From: Rudaea cellulosilytica DSM 22992
GTDB taxonomy: Bacteria > Pseudomonadota > Gammaproteobacteria > Xanthomonadales > Rhodanobacteraceae
NCBI RefSeq assembly: GCF_000378125.1
Contig: NZ_KB899242.1
Span: 496,001 to 560,000, forward strand
DNA length: 64,000 nt
Direction: 5' to 3'
Shown piece by piece: positions 18,747-26,490 of this stretch (position 1 is the first letter of the stretch; each line of letters begins with the position of its first letter). Below the pieces are notes generated by a model. It was not told the origin of the DNA, made no database searches, and saw only the letters and a list, made by a program, of their open reading frames with translations. Position numbers and translations under genes: made by a program.

Positions 18747-20170
18747 GAGCCGCTCCCCTGTGGCAGATCGAGCGCGACGACGCGGTCCGCGCCGACGATC
18801 TGCTTCATCGCGGCCGCATATTCGGCCATCGCCGCGCGCGGCGAGAGCTTTCCGGCGATGACGCTCTCGGTCATGCGCTGAATCTCGGCCGAGACTTTCT
18901 CGTAGTCGGCGTCGATCGGCCGGATCGTCGTCAGCGGCAAAAGCTCGCGCCCGCTCTCGCGCAGGAACTGCGAATGCGGCGGCAGCACGTCGTCGCGCAC
19001 GCAGAGATGTTCATTGAACTCCTGATAGCGACGCAGCGTCGGCGCCGAATTCATGAACGCGAGCAGCGACCAGGCCTCGCGCGGCTGCCTTGAATGCGGG
19101 TTGAGCACAAAGCTGTTGCCACCCGAGACGCTGACGAAATCCTGCCCGCGCACCGCGCTGCCCGGCGTGCGCGCCGGCATCTTCGTCCAACCGACGAGCG
19201 CGTCGCGATCGGCGATCGGGAAATCGCCCTGCGGATCGATCGCGGCGTAGTAGAACCAGTTGCTCTCGACCAGGATCGCACTTTTGCCGTGCTGGAAATC
19301 GGTGAAACTGCGGTTGCGCCCGCTGACCAGGCGTTGCGTGCGCGCCTCGCCGAGCTTCTCACCGATGTACACGACCTTGTAGAAATCGAGCGCGGCGAGC
19401 ATGCCCGGACTCTGCACGATCCAGCGGCCCTGCGCATCGCGCAGTTCCTCGCCGGTACCGGCGAGCAGCATCAGCCAGCCCTGCATCGTCGTCGCCTCGC
19501 CCATCGCGACGCCGGCATTGATCTGCAACGGAAAACTTGCCGGTTCTTTCTGCTTCAGCTTGCGCGCAGCTTCCAGGATGTCGTTCCACGAACGCGGCCG
19601 CCACTGATCCGCATCGAGTCCTGCGGCGCGAAACAAATCGCGACGATAGAAAATCATGCGTACATCGGTCTGCTCTGGCACGCCGTAACGCTTGTCGCGA
19701 AAACGCACGAGCGCCTGCGCGCTGTCGGGGATATGCGTCCAGCCATCCCATGCATCCGCCTCGGGACCGGCGACTTCGTCTAGAGGCTTGAGCAGGCCCG
19801 CGTCGACGAACCCGGGAATCTGGAATCCGTCGAACTCGGCGAGATCGGCGCCTTGGCCAGTAGCGAAGTCCAGCGCGAGCTGCTGCGACATCTGCTCGGC
19901 GCTGCCGGCGAATTCGCGCAACTTGACCGCCACATCGCGACCCTGTGCCTTCGCCACGGCGACATAGCCGGGGATCACGACCTGCTTGAGCCAGCGCGCC
20001 TCGGATCCGTTCACGCCGCCCTCGACGCAGCGACAGGCGATAGACACTTCTGTCGGCGCCGCCCGCACCATCGCCCACGCGGCCACGCCAAACAGCAACG
20101 CCATGGCACGCGCGCAACCACGCACGAACGAGGCGCGACGCGTCAAGCGGATGTGCAGCATCGCCGGCAT
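18743..20170 (-). CDS. ABC transporter extracellular solute-binding protein (sugar/polyol)
   Basis: 475 aa periplasmic binding protein of the sugar (family 1) type that delivers substrate to the two permeases. The N-terminus is basic then hydrophobic (RARAMALLFGVAAWAMVRA-like), a Sec signal ending near residue 37. SBP landmarks are DLAEFDGFQIPGFVDAGLLKPLDE, RYGVPEQTDVRMIFYRRDLF, SWNDILEAARKLK, and GGNSFVLNPHSRQPREAWSLLAFM. A frame open to 20224 exists, but that ATG would lie upstream of the predicted -10 (20214-20219); the ATG at 20170, with AGGAG upstream, or 20161, is therefore preferred. It is first in the six-gene minus operon. Confidence 0.88.
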   Translation of the reverse strand: MPAMLHIRLTRRASFVRGCARAMALLFGVAAWAMVRAAPTEVSIACRCVEGGVNGSEARWLKQVVIPGYVAVAKAQGRDVAVKLREFAGSAEQMSQQLALDFATGQGADLAEFDGFQIPGFVDAGLLKPLDEVAGPEADAWDGWTHIPDSAQALVRFRDKRYGVPEQTDVRMIFYRRDLFRAAGLDADQWRPRSWNDILEAARKLKQKEPASFPLQINAGVAMGEATTMQGWLMLLAGTGEELRDAQGRWIVQSPGMLAALDFYKVVYIGEKLGEARTQRLVSGRNRSFTDFQHGKSAILVESNWFYYAAIDPQGDFPIADRDALVGWTKMPARTPGSAVRGQDFVSVSGGNSFVLNPHSRQPREAWSLLAFMNSAPTLRRYQEFNEHLCVRDDVLPPHSQFLRESGRELLPLTTIRPIDADYEKVSAEIQRMTESVIAGKLSPRAAMAEYAAAMKQIVGADRVVALDLPQGSGS

Positions 20171-20213
20171 TGCTATTCTGTACTCCTGCGCAAGGCAGAA
20201 TTCAGGGACGTCG

Positions 20214-20242
20214 AGCTTAAGCATGCCGCAACGCTATTGCAA
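20214..20242 (-). promoter_or_regulatory. Promoter of the inositol ABC-iolE operon
   Basis: Reading on the minus strand: -35 TTGCAA (plus 20237-20242), 17-bp spacer, -10 TAAGCT (plus 20214-20219). Predicted start near 20207, giving a leader of about 37 nt to the ATG at 20170. Same geometry as the iolC and TonB promoters. Confidence 0.6.
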
Positions 20243-20283
20243 TTTGCATTGCAAAATTTAAATATTTGGAATGCAAATTCCAA
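20237..20283. promoter_or_regulatory. Composite IolR operator, ABC operon / glycosidase divergent promoter
   Basis: TTGCAATTTGCATTGCAA (20237-20254) and TTGGAATGCAAATTCCAA (20266-20283) are 29 bp apart centre to centre, the same pair as at 9122-9168 and 22373-22419 but in reverse order. The second includes GGAA-N6-TTCC. It lies between the minus-strand importer and the plus-strand glycosidase. A plus promoter can be read as TTGCAA (20237-20242) with TAAATA (20259-20264), overlapping the operator. Confidence 0.85.
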
Positions 20284-20296
20284 ATATTGGACTGCC

Positions 20297-22246
20297 ATGA
20301 CTGCGTCGACCATCCACCTCGTTTTCAAGACGCACCTCGATATCGGCTTTACCCAGCTCGCGGAGCGTGTGCGCCGGCAATACCACGACGTCTTCATTCC
20401 CGGCGCGATAGACACCGGCGAGCACTTCCTGCGCGAAGACCCGAACCAGCGCCTGTTCGTCTGGACCACCGGCGCCTGGCTGATCTGGGATCATCTGGAA
20501 ACGCAGCCGCCCGAACGCGTGCGCCGGCTCGAACGTGCGATCGACCACGGTCTGATCCGCTGGCATGCGCTGCCGTTCACCACGCACACCGAACTGATGT
20601 CACCAGCACTGTTTCGCGCGGGATTGACGTATGCGCAGGAGCTCGACCGCCGCTTCGGCGTGAAGACGATCGCGGCGAAGATGACCGACGTGCCGGGCCA
20701 CACGCTCGGCATCGTGCCGCTGCTCGCGCGCGCAGGGGTGAAATTCCTGCATATCGGCGTGAACACCGCATCGACCCCACCCGACGTGCCCGACCTGTTC
20801 CGCTGGCGCGCGCCCGGCGGAGAGGAAATCCTCGTCGCCTACCAGAAGAGCTACGGCTCGACCCATTTCGTCGATGGCACCGATCTCGCCCTGAGTTTTG
20901 CGCATACCAACGACAACATCGGCCCGCAAAGCGTCGGCCAGGCGGTGGACTGCCACCGCGACCTGCACGACGAATATCCCGACGCCGAGATCCGCGCCTC
21001 GACGCTTGATGCCTTTGCCGAGGCTATCTGGCCGCTGCGCGAACGCTTCCCGTTGATCGACCGCGAGATCGGCGATTCCTGGATCCACGGCATCGGCACC
21101 GACCCGGTGAAAGTCTCGCGCTTCCTCGACCTGCAGCGGCTCTATGACCGCTTCGATGAAGAAGGTCTCACACCGCAACGCGCCGCATTCGGTCGCCGCC
21201 TCTGCCTCGTGCCGGAACATACCTGGGGCGTCGACATCAAGACCTATCTGCGCGACGAGACCCATTGGGATCGCGACGACTTCGAGCGTGCGCGCCGCGA
21301 CGATCCACGCTTCGCGTTCTGCGAATCGTCGTGGGACGAACAGCGCGCGTATCTCGACACGGCTGTCGACGCGCTCGACGACGAGGATCGCGCGCTGGCG
21401 AATGTCGTCACCGACGCAACCAGTCCGACCATCGGTGCAGCGGTTGCCGGCGGGTCTGCGACAACGGTGTCTGAGATCGATATCGGCGGCTGGGGCCTCG
21501 TCATCGACCCAATCTCGGGCGCGTTGCAGAGTCTGTCGTCACCGGGCGGCGCAAGCATGGCGGGCGACAACCTGATCGCCTACGTCTACGAAAGCTACGA
21601 CGCCAACGATGTCGCCACGCATATGCGCACCTATCTGACCGATCGCGTGCGCTGGGCGCTGCTCGACCATGGCAAGCCCGGGCTCGAGCAGGCACGCACG
21701 GCACGGTCGGCGCGCTACACCACCGAGTTGGCCGGCGTCGAACGCGGGCCCGATCGCGTCGTGCTGCATTGGCGCACATCCGCTATCGCGCATGAGCTAC
21801 TCGGCGCGCCCGAGCAGCTGTCGCTCGACATCCGGCCGCTGAGCGCGACGCAGCTCCGGCTTGAACTCGTGATGCGCGACAAGCCGGCAAACCGCATGCC
21901 GGAGGCGAGTTTTCTCGCATTCGCGCCAGCCAGTGCGCAAGAATGGCAACTGCACAAGCTCGGCATCTGGCTGCCGGCCGCCGAAGTCGTGCGCAACGGC
22001 GGCGGTGCGCTGCAGGCCGTGTCCGCACTGCGGGCGAAACTGTCTTCCGGCGCGACGCTGCAGATCACGCCGTTCGATTCGCCGCTGATCGCTCCCCTCG
22101 ATGCTCCATTCATGGCGTTCACGAGCGCGCCGCCGGATTTCTCCGCGGGCGTCCGTTTCAACCTGCACAACAACAAGTGGGGCACGAACTTTCCGATGTG
22201 GTGCGCGGGCACGCTGCGCTTCCGTTTCGATCTGGAAATCTCGTAG
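20297..22246 (+). CDS. GH38-type glycosidase, DUF5054 family
   Basis: 649 aa, no signal peptide, so cytoplasmic. The start IHLVFKTHLDIGFT is the DUF5054 opening; His13 and Asp15 match the HxD zinc site of GH38 alpha-mannosidases, and KMTDVPGHTLGIVPLLARAG (Asp131, His135) matches the GH38 nucleophile segment normally written DPFGHS. The C-terminal half is a beta-sandwich as in GH38. It is divergent from the inositol importer and shares its composite operator, so I infer that it cleaves an imported inositol glycoside, possibly alpha-mannosyl-inositol. The ATG is only 13 bp from the operator edge and has a weak ribosome-binding site. Family assignment is good; substrate is unknown. Confidence 0.82.
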   Translation: MTASTIHLVFKTHLDIGFTQLAERVRRQYHDVFIPGAIDTGEHFLREDPNQRLFVWTTGAWLIWDHLETQPPERVRRLERAIDHGLIRWHALPFTTHTELMSPALFRAGLTYAQELDRRFGVKTIAAKMTDVPGHTLGIVPLLARAGVKFLHIGVNTASTPPDVPDLFRWRAPGGEEILVAYQKSYGSTHFVDGTDLALSFAHTNDNIGPQSVGQAVDCHRDLHDEYPDAEIRASTLDAFAEAIWPLRERFPLIDREIGDSWIHGIGTDPVKVSRFLDLQRLYDRFDEEGLTPQRAAFGRRLCLVPEHTWGVDIKTYLRDETHWDRDDFERARRDDPRFAFCESSWDEQRAYLDTAVDALDDEDRALANVVTDATSPTIGAAVAGGSATTVSEIDIGGWGLVIDPISGALQSLSSPGGASMAGDNLIAYVYESYDANDVATHMRTYLTDRVRWALLDHGKPGLEQARTARSARYTTELAGVERGPDRVVLHWRTSAIAHELLGAPEQLSLDIRPLSATQLRLELVMRDKPANRMPEASFLAFAPASAQEWQLHKLGIWLPAAEVVRNGGGALQAVSALRAKLSSGATLQITPFDSPLIAPLDAPFMAFTSAPPDFSAGVRFNLHNNKWGTNFPMWCAGTLRFRFDLEIS

Positions 22247-22372
22247 CCGAGCGACTCGAGGACGCCGCGCGCGAGTTGCCGCGCTGACATCTTGGCAACA
22301 TAAAACATCGCTAGATTCGTATCTCGTCTGCGCCTGCCGAAACGCTCCACCAAGGCAGACGCTTGTACGTAA

Positions 22373-22419
22373 ATAGAATTTTTTTTCCAACTGACACAAT
22401 GTTGCAATGCAAATTGCAA
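22373..22419. promoter_or_regulatory. Composite IolR operator before the TonB receptor-lipase operon
   Basis: A degenerate first palindrome at 22373-22390 (AGAA-N6-TTCC at 22375-22388) and a perfect second one, TTGCAATGCAAATTGCAA (22402-22419), with centres 29 bp apart, as at the two other iol promoters. It places the receptor, PI-PLC and PHP genes in the inositol regulon. Confidence 0.8.
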
Positions 22420-22442
22420 TAGAGTTTGCCGGTACCTATGCT
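22414..22442 (+). promoter_or_regulatory. Promoter of the TonB receptor-PI-PLC-PHP operon
   Basis: -35 TTGCAA (22414-22419, end of the operator), 17-bp spacer, -10 TATGCT (22437-22442). Predicted start near 22449, about 71 nt before the chosen ATG. The rest of the 22247-22519 gap shows no terminator for the glycosidase gene. Confidence 0.65.
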
Positions 22443-22519
22443 CGCTCGGCCTGACCGGCGCGCACCACACGCTGTCTCCCTCCCCGTTGCCAATGTCTTT
22501 CACTCCGGAGATTCCGTTC

Positions 22520-25186
22520 ATGTGCCACTACCGCATTCTGACCTTGTGCAGCACACTCGCCCTGTCCTGCGTTCTCGCAACAGCCGCACGCGCAACCGAC
22601 GCCACGCCCACGCCGGCGGACGCGGCTGCCGCCGCGCCGGATCCGCAGACCGCACCATCCGATGCGTCGGCGAAAACGACTCAGAACATGGAGTCGGTCG
22701 TCGTCACCGGTCGCGCCGGCGTCGATGCGCGGACCAAGGAGCAGACCAGCTATTCGATCACCCAGATCGGCGAGGAAGCGCTGCGTCTGCAGGCGCCGAC
22801 GAGCGTTACCGAATCGCTGAAGTCCGTGCCCGGCTTCTGGGTCGAGGCATCGGGAGGCGAAGCGAGTGGCAATGTGCGCGCGCGAGGCATTCCGGTCGAC
22901 GGCTTCGGCTCGATCACTTTGCTCGAGGACGGCGTACCGATCCAGCACGATCCGGGCCTGACTTGGTACAACGTCGACCAGGTGTTCCGCCTCGACGAAA
23001 CGATCGACGGAATCGAAGTCGTGCGCGGCGGTCCGTCGTTCCTGTTCTATCCGAACGCACCCGCGGCGGCAGTCAACTACATCCCGCGCAAGGTCGGCGA
23101 CGAGGCTTCGGGATTGTTCAAGTACACGTGGGGCGACTACGGCTACAACCGCGCCGACTTCTGGTACGGCGCACCGATCGGCAACACCGGCTGGAAGTAT
23201 TCATTCGGCGGCTTTTATCGCCAGGCCGATGGGGTCCGCGATCCGGGCTATACCGGCGACAAAGGCGGCCAGTTGCGCGGTACGATCTCCAAGGAATGGG
23301 AGGACGGCAAGTTCAGCTTCGACTTGAAGCATATGAACGACCGCGTCGATTTCTACCTGCCGATTCCGCTGCATCGCAATTCTTCGGGCGACATCGTCGC
23401 GGTGCCCGGCTTCGACGGCAACTACGATACCGTTGCCGGCCCCGAAACCGCGCATATGACGTTCCACACCAGCGAGGGTCCGTACAACTTCAACGGCGCC
23501 AATGGCACCTACGTCAATCGCACCCAGGCGACCGCAAAATTCGAGCAGAAGTTTGGCGACGACTGGAAGTTCTCCGACAGCTTCCGTTACAGCACGACCA
23601 ATACCAAGCGCAACGGCACGTTTCCGAACTCGGTGCTTTCCGGCATTTCCGAACTTGCCTCGCTAAACACGGCGGCAAACCGCGCCCTGTTCCCCGGAGC
23701 GGCGGGTTTCCAGCTGCGTTACACGGACAATCCGAACCAGGTTTTCGATCTCGGTTCGCTCGCCTCATCCGGATCGGGAGCGCTCAACGGCCAGAACGGC
23801 AACGGTCTCGTCCTCATCAACCAACTGCGCCCGCTGTGGATGCCGGAGCGCGAGTACAGCAATGACGCGCACGTGTCGACCAAGTTCGATTTCCTCGGCG
23901 CGCACGACTTCACGGCTGGCTTCTACTACTCGCATCAGAACATGGACTTCAACCGCGTATCGTCGATCGTACTGACCGATGTGCGCGGCAACGCGCGCCT
24001 GCTCGACGTGGTCGCGGTCGATGCGAATGGCAAACCGCTCGGCAGCCTTACTGCTGGTGGCATTCTGCGTAACGGTTCGGAATACGAACGCGATACCGGC
24101 AAGCAGGACAGCTACGCGTTCTATCTCGGCGACGAATGGCAGATCACCCACGACTTCCGCCTGGACTTCGGCTGGCGCTGGGACAAGAACGAGATGCACA
24201 ACACCAACACGACGCGCCTGCCGGCAACGAGCAGCTTCGTCTATAACGGGGTGACCTACTATAACCAGGGCGGCAACTATCTCTGCAATCTGAACGACGG
24301 GCTGTTCGCCGACACCCAGGTCGCCTGCGCGAACCCGAACAATCCGTTCACCACGACCGACCACTCCTTCAGCAAGTCCGGCTGGACGATCGGCGCGAAC
24401 TACCAGTTGACCGATCGCGCAGGCCTGTTCGCGCGCTATACCTCGACTTATCGCCTGCCGAACTTCAGTACGTTCGTCGCCAACTCGCTCGCGCTGCCGA
24501 TCACGCAGACCATGGACCTCGGTGAGGTCGGCGCGAAGTGGGGCAGCGAATGGGCGACGTTGTACGCTACCTGGTTCTATACCAAATACGACAACGTCAC
24601 CTTCAGCACGCAGGTTCTGGCCCCGGACAACGTGACACTGCTCGCGCAGACCGCGGTCGCCCAGACCAAGACCACTGGCTTCGAGCTCGAAGGCGATATC
24701 ACCCCGACCGCCTGGTTCGACCTGCATTTTTCCGCAACGATCGAAGATCCGAAGTACCAGAATCTGCGCGCGACGATCTACAGCAGGGACTCCAGCGGCA
24801 ATCTCGTGCCGACGATTTCCGACTTCAGCGGCAATCAGCTGATCCGCGTGCCGAAAGTGAGCTATCGCCTGGCGCCGCGCCTCATGCTGCTCGACAACAA
24901 GTTGCAGTTGCAATTGTCGTACGAGTACGAAGGCAAGCGCTATTCGGACACGGCCAATTTGTCGGTACTACCCGAGTACCACGTCATCAACGCGAGTGCG
25001 GAATACGACATCAACGAGCGCGTGAGCGTTTTCGGCTACGTCGACAACCTCACCAACTCCGTCGGCCTGACCGAAGGCAATCCGCGCTCCGGCGACGTGA
25101 TCTCGACCGACGCGGGCAAGACCGTGTTCCTCGCGCGTCCGCTGCTCGGCCGTGCCTATCGCCTGTCGCTCATGTACAAGTTCTGA
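22520..25186 (+). CDS. TonB-dependent receptor of the inositol regulon
   Basis: 888 aa outer-membrane active transporter. The signal peptide is MCHYRILTLCSTLALSCVL..., cleaved after AARA. A linker rich in Ala/Pro/Asp leads to the plug domain at about residues 60-190 (VVVTGRAGVD, SVTESLKSVPGFWVEA, GIPVDGFGSITLLEDGVPIQ, GIEVVRGGPSFLFYPNAPAAAVN), then the 22-strand barrel ending in the C-terminal phenylalanine YRLSLMYKF. CCGGAG lies 9 nt before the ATG at 22520; an earlier ATG at 22493 is less well placed. It leads an operon with PI-PLC and a PHP hydrolase under the composite IolR operator, so the cargo is probably an inositol-containing compound; specificity cannot be read from sequence. Confidence 0.93.
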   Translation: MCHYRILTLCSTLALSCVLATAARATDATPTPADAAAAAPDPQTAPSDASAKTTQNMESVVVTGRAGVDARTKEQTSYSITQIGEEALRLQAPTSVTESLKSVPGFWVEASGGEASGNVRARGIPVDGFGSITLLEDGVPIQHDPGLTWYNVDQVFRLDETIDGIEVVRGGPSFLFYPNAPAAAVNYIPRKVGDEASGLFKYTWGDYGYNRADFWYGAPIGNTGWKYSFGGFYRQADGVRDPGYTGDKGGQLRGTISKEWEDGKFSFDLKHMNDRVDFYLPIPLHRNSSGDIVAVPGFDGNYDTVAGPETAHMTFHTSEGPYNFNGANGTYVNRTQATAKFEQKFGDDWKFSDSFRYSTTNTKRNGTFPNSVLSGISELASLNTAANRALFPGAAGFQLRYTDNPNQVFDLGSLASSGSGALNGQNGNGLVLINQLRPLWMPEREYSNDAHVSTKFDFLGAHDFTAGFYYSHQNMDFNRVSSIVLTDVRGNARLLDVVAVDANGKPLGSLTAGGILRNGSEYERDTGKQDSYAFYLGDEWQITHDFRLDFGWRWDKNEMHNTNTTRLPATSSFVYNGVTYYNQGGNYLCNLNDGLFADTQVACANPNNPFTTTDHSFSKSGWTIGANYQLTDRAGLFARYTSTYRLPNFSTFVANSLALPITQTMDLGEVGAKWGSEWATLYATWFYTKYDNVTFSTQVLAPDNVTLLAQTAVAQTKTTGFELEGDITPTAWFDLHFSATIEDPKYQNLRATIYSRDSSGNLVPTISDFSGNQLIRVPKVSYRLAPRLMLLDNKLQLQLSYEYEGKRYSDTANLSVLPEYHVINASAEYDINERVSVFGYVDNLTNSVGLTEGNPRSGDVISTDAGKTVFLARPLLGRAYRLSLMYKF

Positions 25187-25202
25187 TCGCACCCTGCGGT
25201 GA

Positions 25203-26486
25203 ATGCCTCATACCAATAACATGCGCGCGCAAACACTCTCTCCCCCAGCCGACATCGGGGGAGAGATTTTCGCGACATTCTTCCGCAGCGCGCGCCATTC
25301 ACGTCGCTCCGTTGCCGGATTTTCCGGCGCCTTGCTTGCCATCGGTACGCTGTCTTCTCCTTGCTTGGCTGCGGCGAAAACCGACTGCAATCTCTCCGCC
25401 ACCAGCGCTGCCCAGGCCGGCGACAGCGCCTGCTCGCGCGCCTGGATCGATGCCAACCTGCGCCTCGACGACATCCAGGTGATCGGCACGCACAACAGCT
25501 ACAAGCAGCGCATGCCGCCCGAGGAATTCACCGCTCACCACGCGCTGGACGCGCACGGCGCTGACACCCTCGACTACGGCCACCGCCCGCTCGACGAACA
25601 GCTCGACGCGGGCATGCGCGAGCTCGAACTCGATGTCTGGGACGATCCGCAGGGTGGCCGCTGGCTGCATCCGCCGGGCGCGCTGCGCCAAGGCTTTTCC
25701 TCGCCGCCTTGGCCGCCCGCACAGGCCGAGCAGATGACCAAGCCGGGTTTCAAGGTCATGCATCTGGCCGATATCGACTTCCGCTCGACTTGCATGACCT
25801 TCGCCGCCTGCCTTTCGATCATCCGCGACTGGTCCACCGCGCACCCGCGCCACGCACCGATCACGATTCTGATCAACGCCAAGGACGGGAAACTCGGTCC
25901 CGGCTCGGTTGCCGCGCTCAAGTTCGACGAGGCCGCGTTCGACCGGCTCGATGCCGAGATCCGCAGCGTGTTCCAGCCCGCGCAATTGATCACGCCGGGC
26001 GACATCCAGGGCAAATTCCCGACGCTGCGCGACGCCGCGCGCGCCGGCCATTGGCCCACGCTTGGCCAAGCGCGAGGGCGCATCCTGTTCGCGCTCGACG
26101 AGAGCGACGACAAGATCGCACTCTATCGCGGTGCGCGCAAATCACTCGAAGGTCGGGCGATGTTCGCCACGGTCAAGGAAGACTCGCCCGCCGCAGGCTA
26201 CATTACCCTGAACGACCCGATTGCGGACCAGGGACGCATCCGCACCGCGGTAAGTGCCGGGCTGCTCGTGCGCACGCGGGCAGACGCTGATACGTTCGAG
26301 GCGCGGCGCAACGACACCGCGCGCCGCGAGGCCGCGTTCGCGAGCGGCGCGCAATTCGTCTCGACCGACTACTTCGAACCCGACCCACGCTTCGGTCCCT
26401 ATCGCGTACGCTTCGACGGCGGCGCGATCGCACGCTGCAATCCGGTGCGCGCGGCGGCGAAGTGCGCCGGAGTCCCCATCGAGTGA
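25203..26486 (+). CDS. Ca2+-dependent phosphatidylinositol-specific phospholipase C-like protein
   Basis: 427 aa. A twin-Arg-containing N-terminus and a hydrophobic stretch ending LSSPCLAAA (about residues 35-58) indicate export. The catalytic domain of the PI-PLC-C1 family carries QVIGTHNSYK (His97), DAGMRELELDVWDD (metal/acid residues) and KVMHLADIDF (His187), the two-histidine arrangement of PI-PLC. The expected reaction is cleavage of phosphatidylinositol, or a glycosylated form, to diacylglycerol and inositol phosphate. It starts 16 bp after the TonB receptor and is followed by the PHP hydrolase 4 bp later, all under the inositol operator. This is the best evidence that the regulon targets inositol lipids. 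Start codons at 25203 and 25221 are both possible. Confidence 0.85.
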   Translation: MPHTNNMRAQTLSPPADIGGEIFATFFRSARHSRRSVAGFSGALLAIGTLSSPCLAAAKTDCNLSATSAAQAGDSACSRAWIDANLRLDDIQVIGTHNSYKQRMPPEEFTAHHALDAHGADTLDYGHRPLDEQLDAGMRELELDVWDDPQGGRWLHPPGALRQGFSSPPWPPAQAEQMTKPGFKVMHLADIDFRSTCMTFAACLSIIRDWSTAHPRHAPITILINAKDGKLGPGSVAALKFDEAAFDRLDAEIRSVFQPAQLITPGDIQGKFPTLRDAARAGHWPTLGQARGRILFALDESDDKIALYRGARKSLEGRAMFATVKEDSPAAGYITLNDPIADQGRIRTAVSAGLLVRTRADADTFEARRNDTARREAAFASGAQFVSTDYFEPDPRFGPYRVRFDGGAIARCNPVRAAAKCAGVPIE

Positions 26487-26490
26487 TTCT

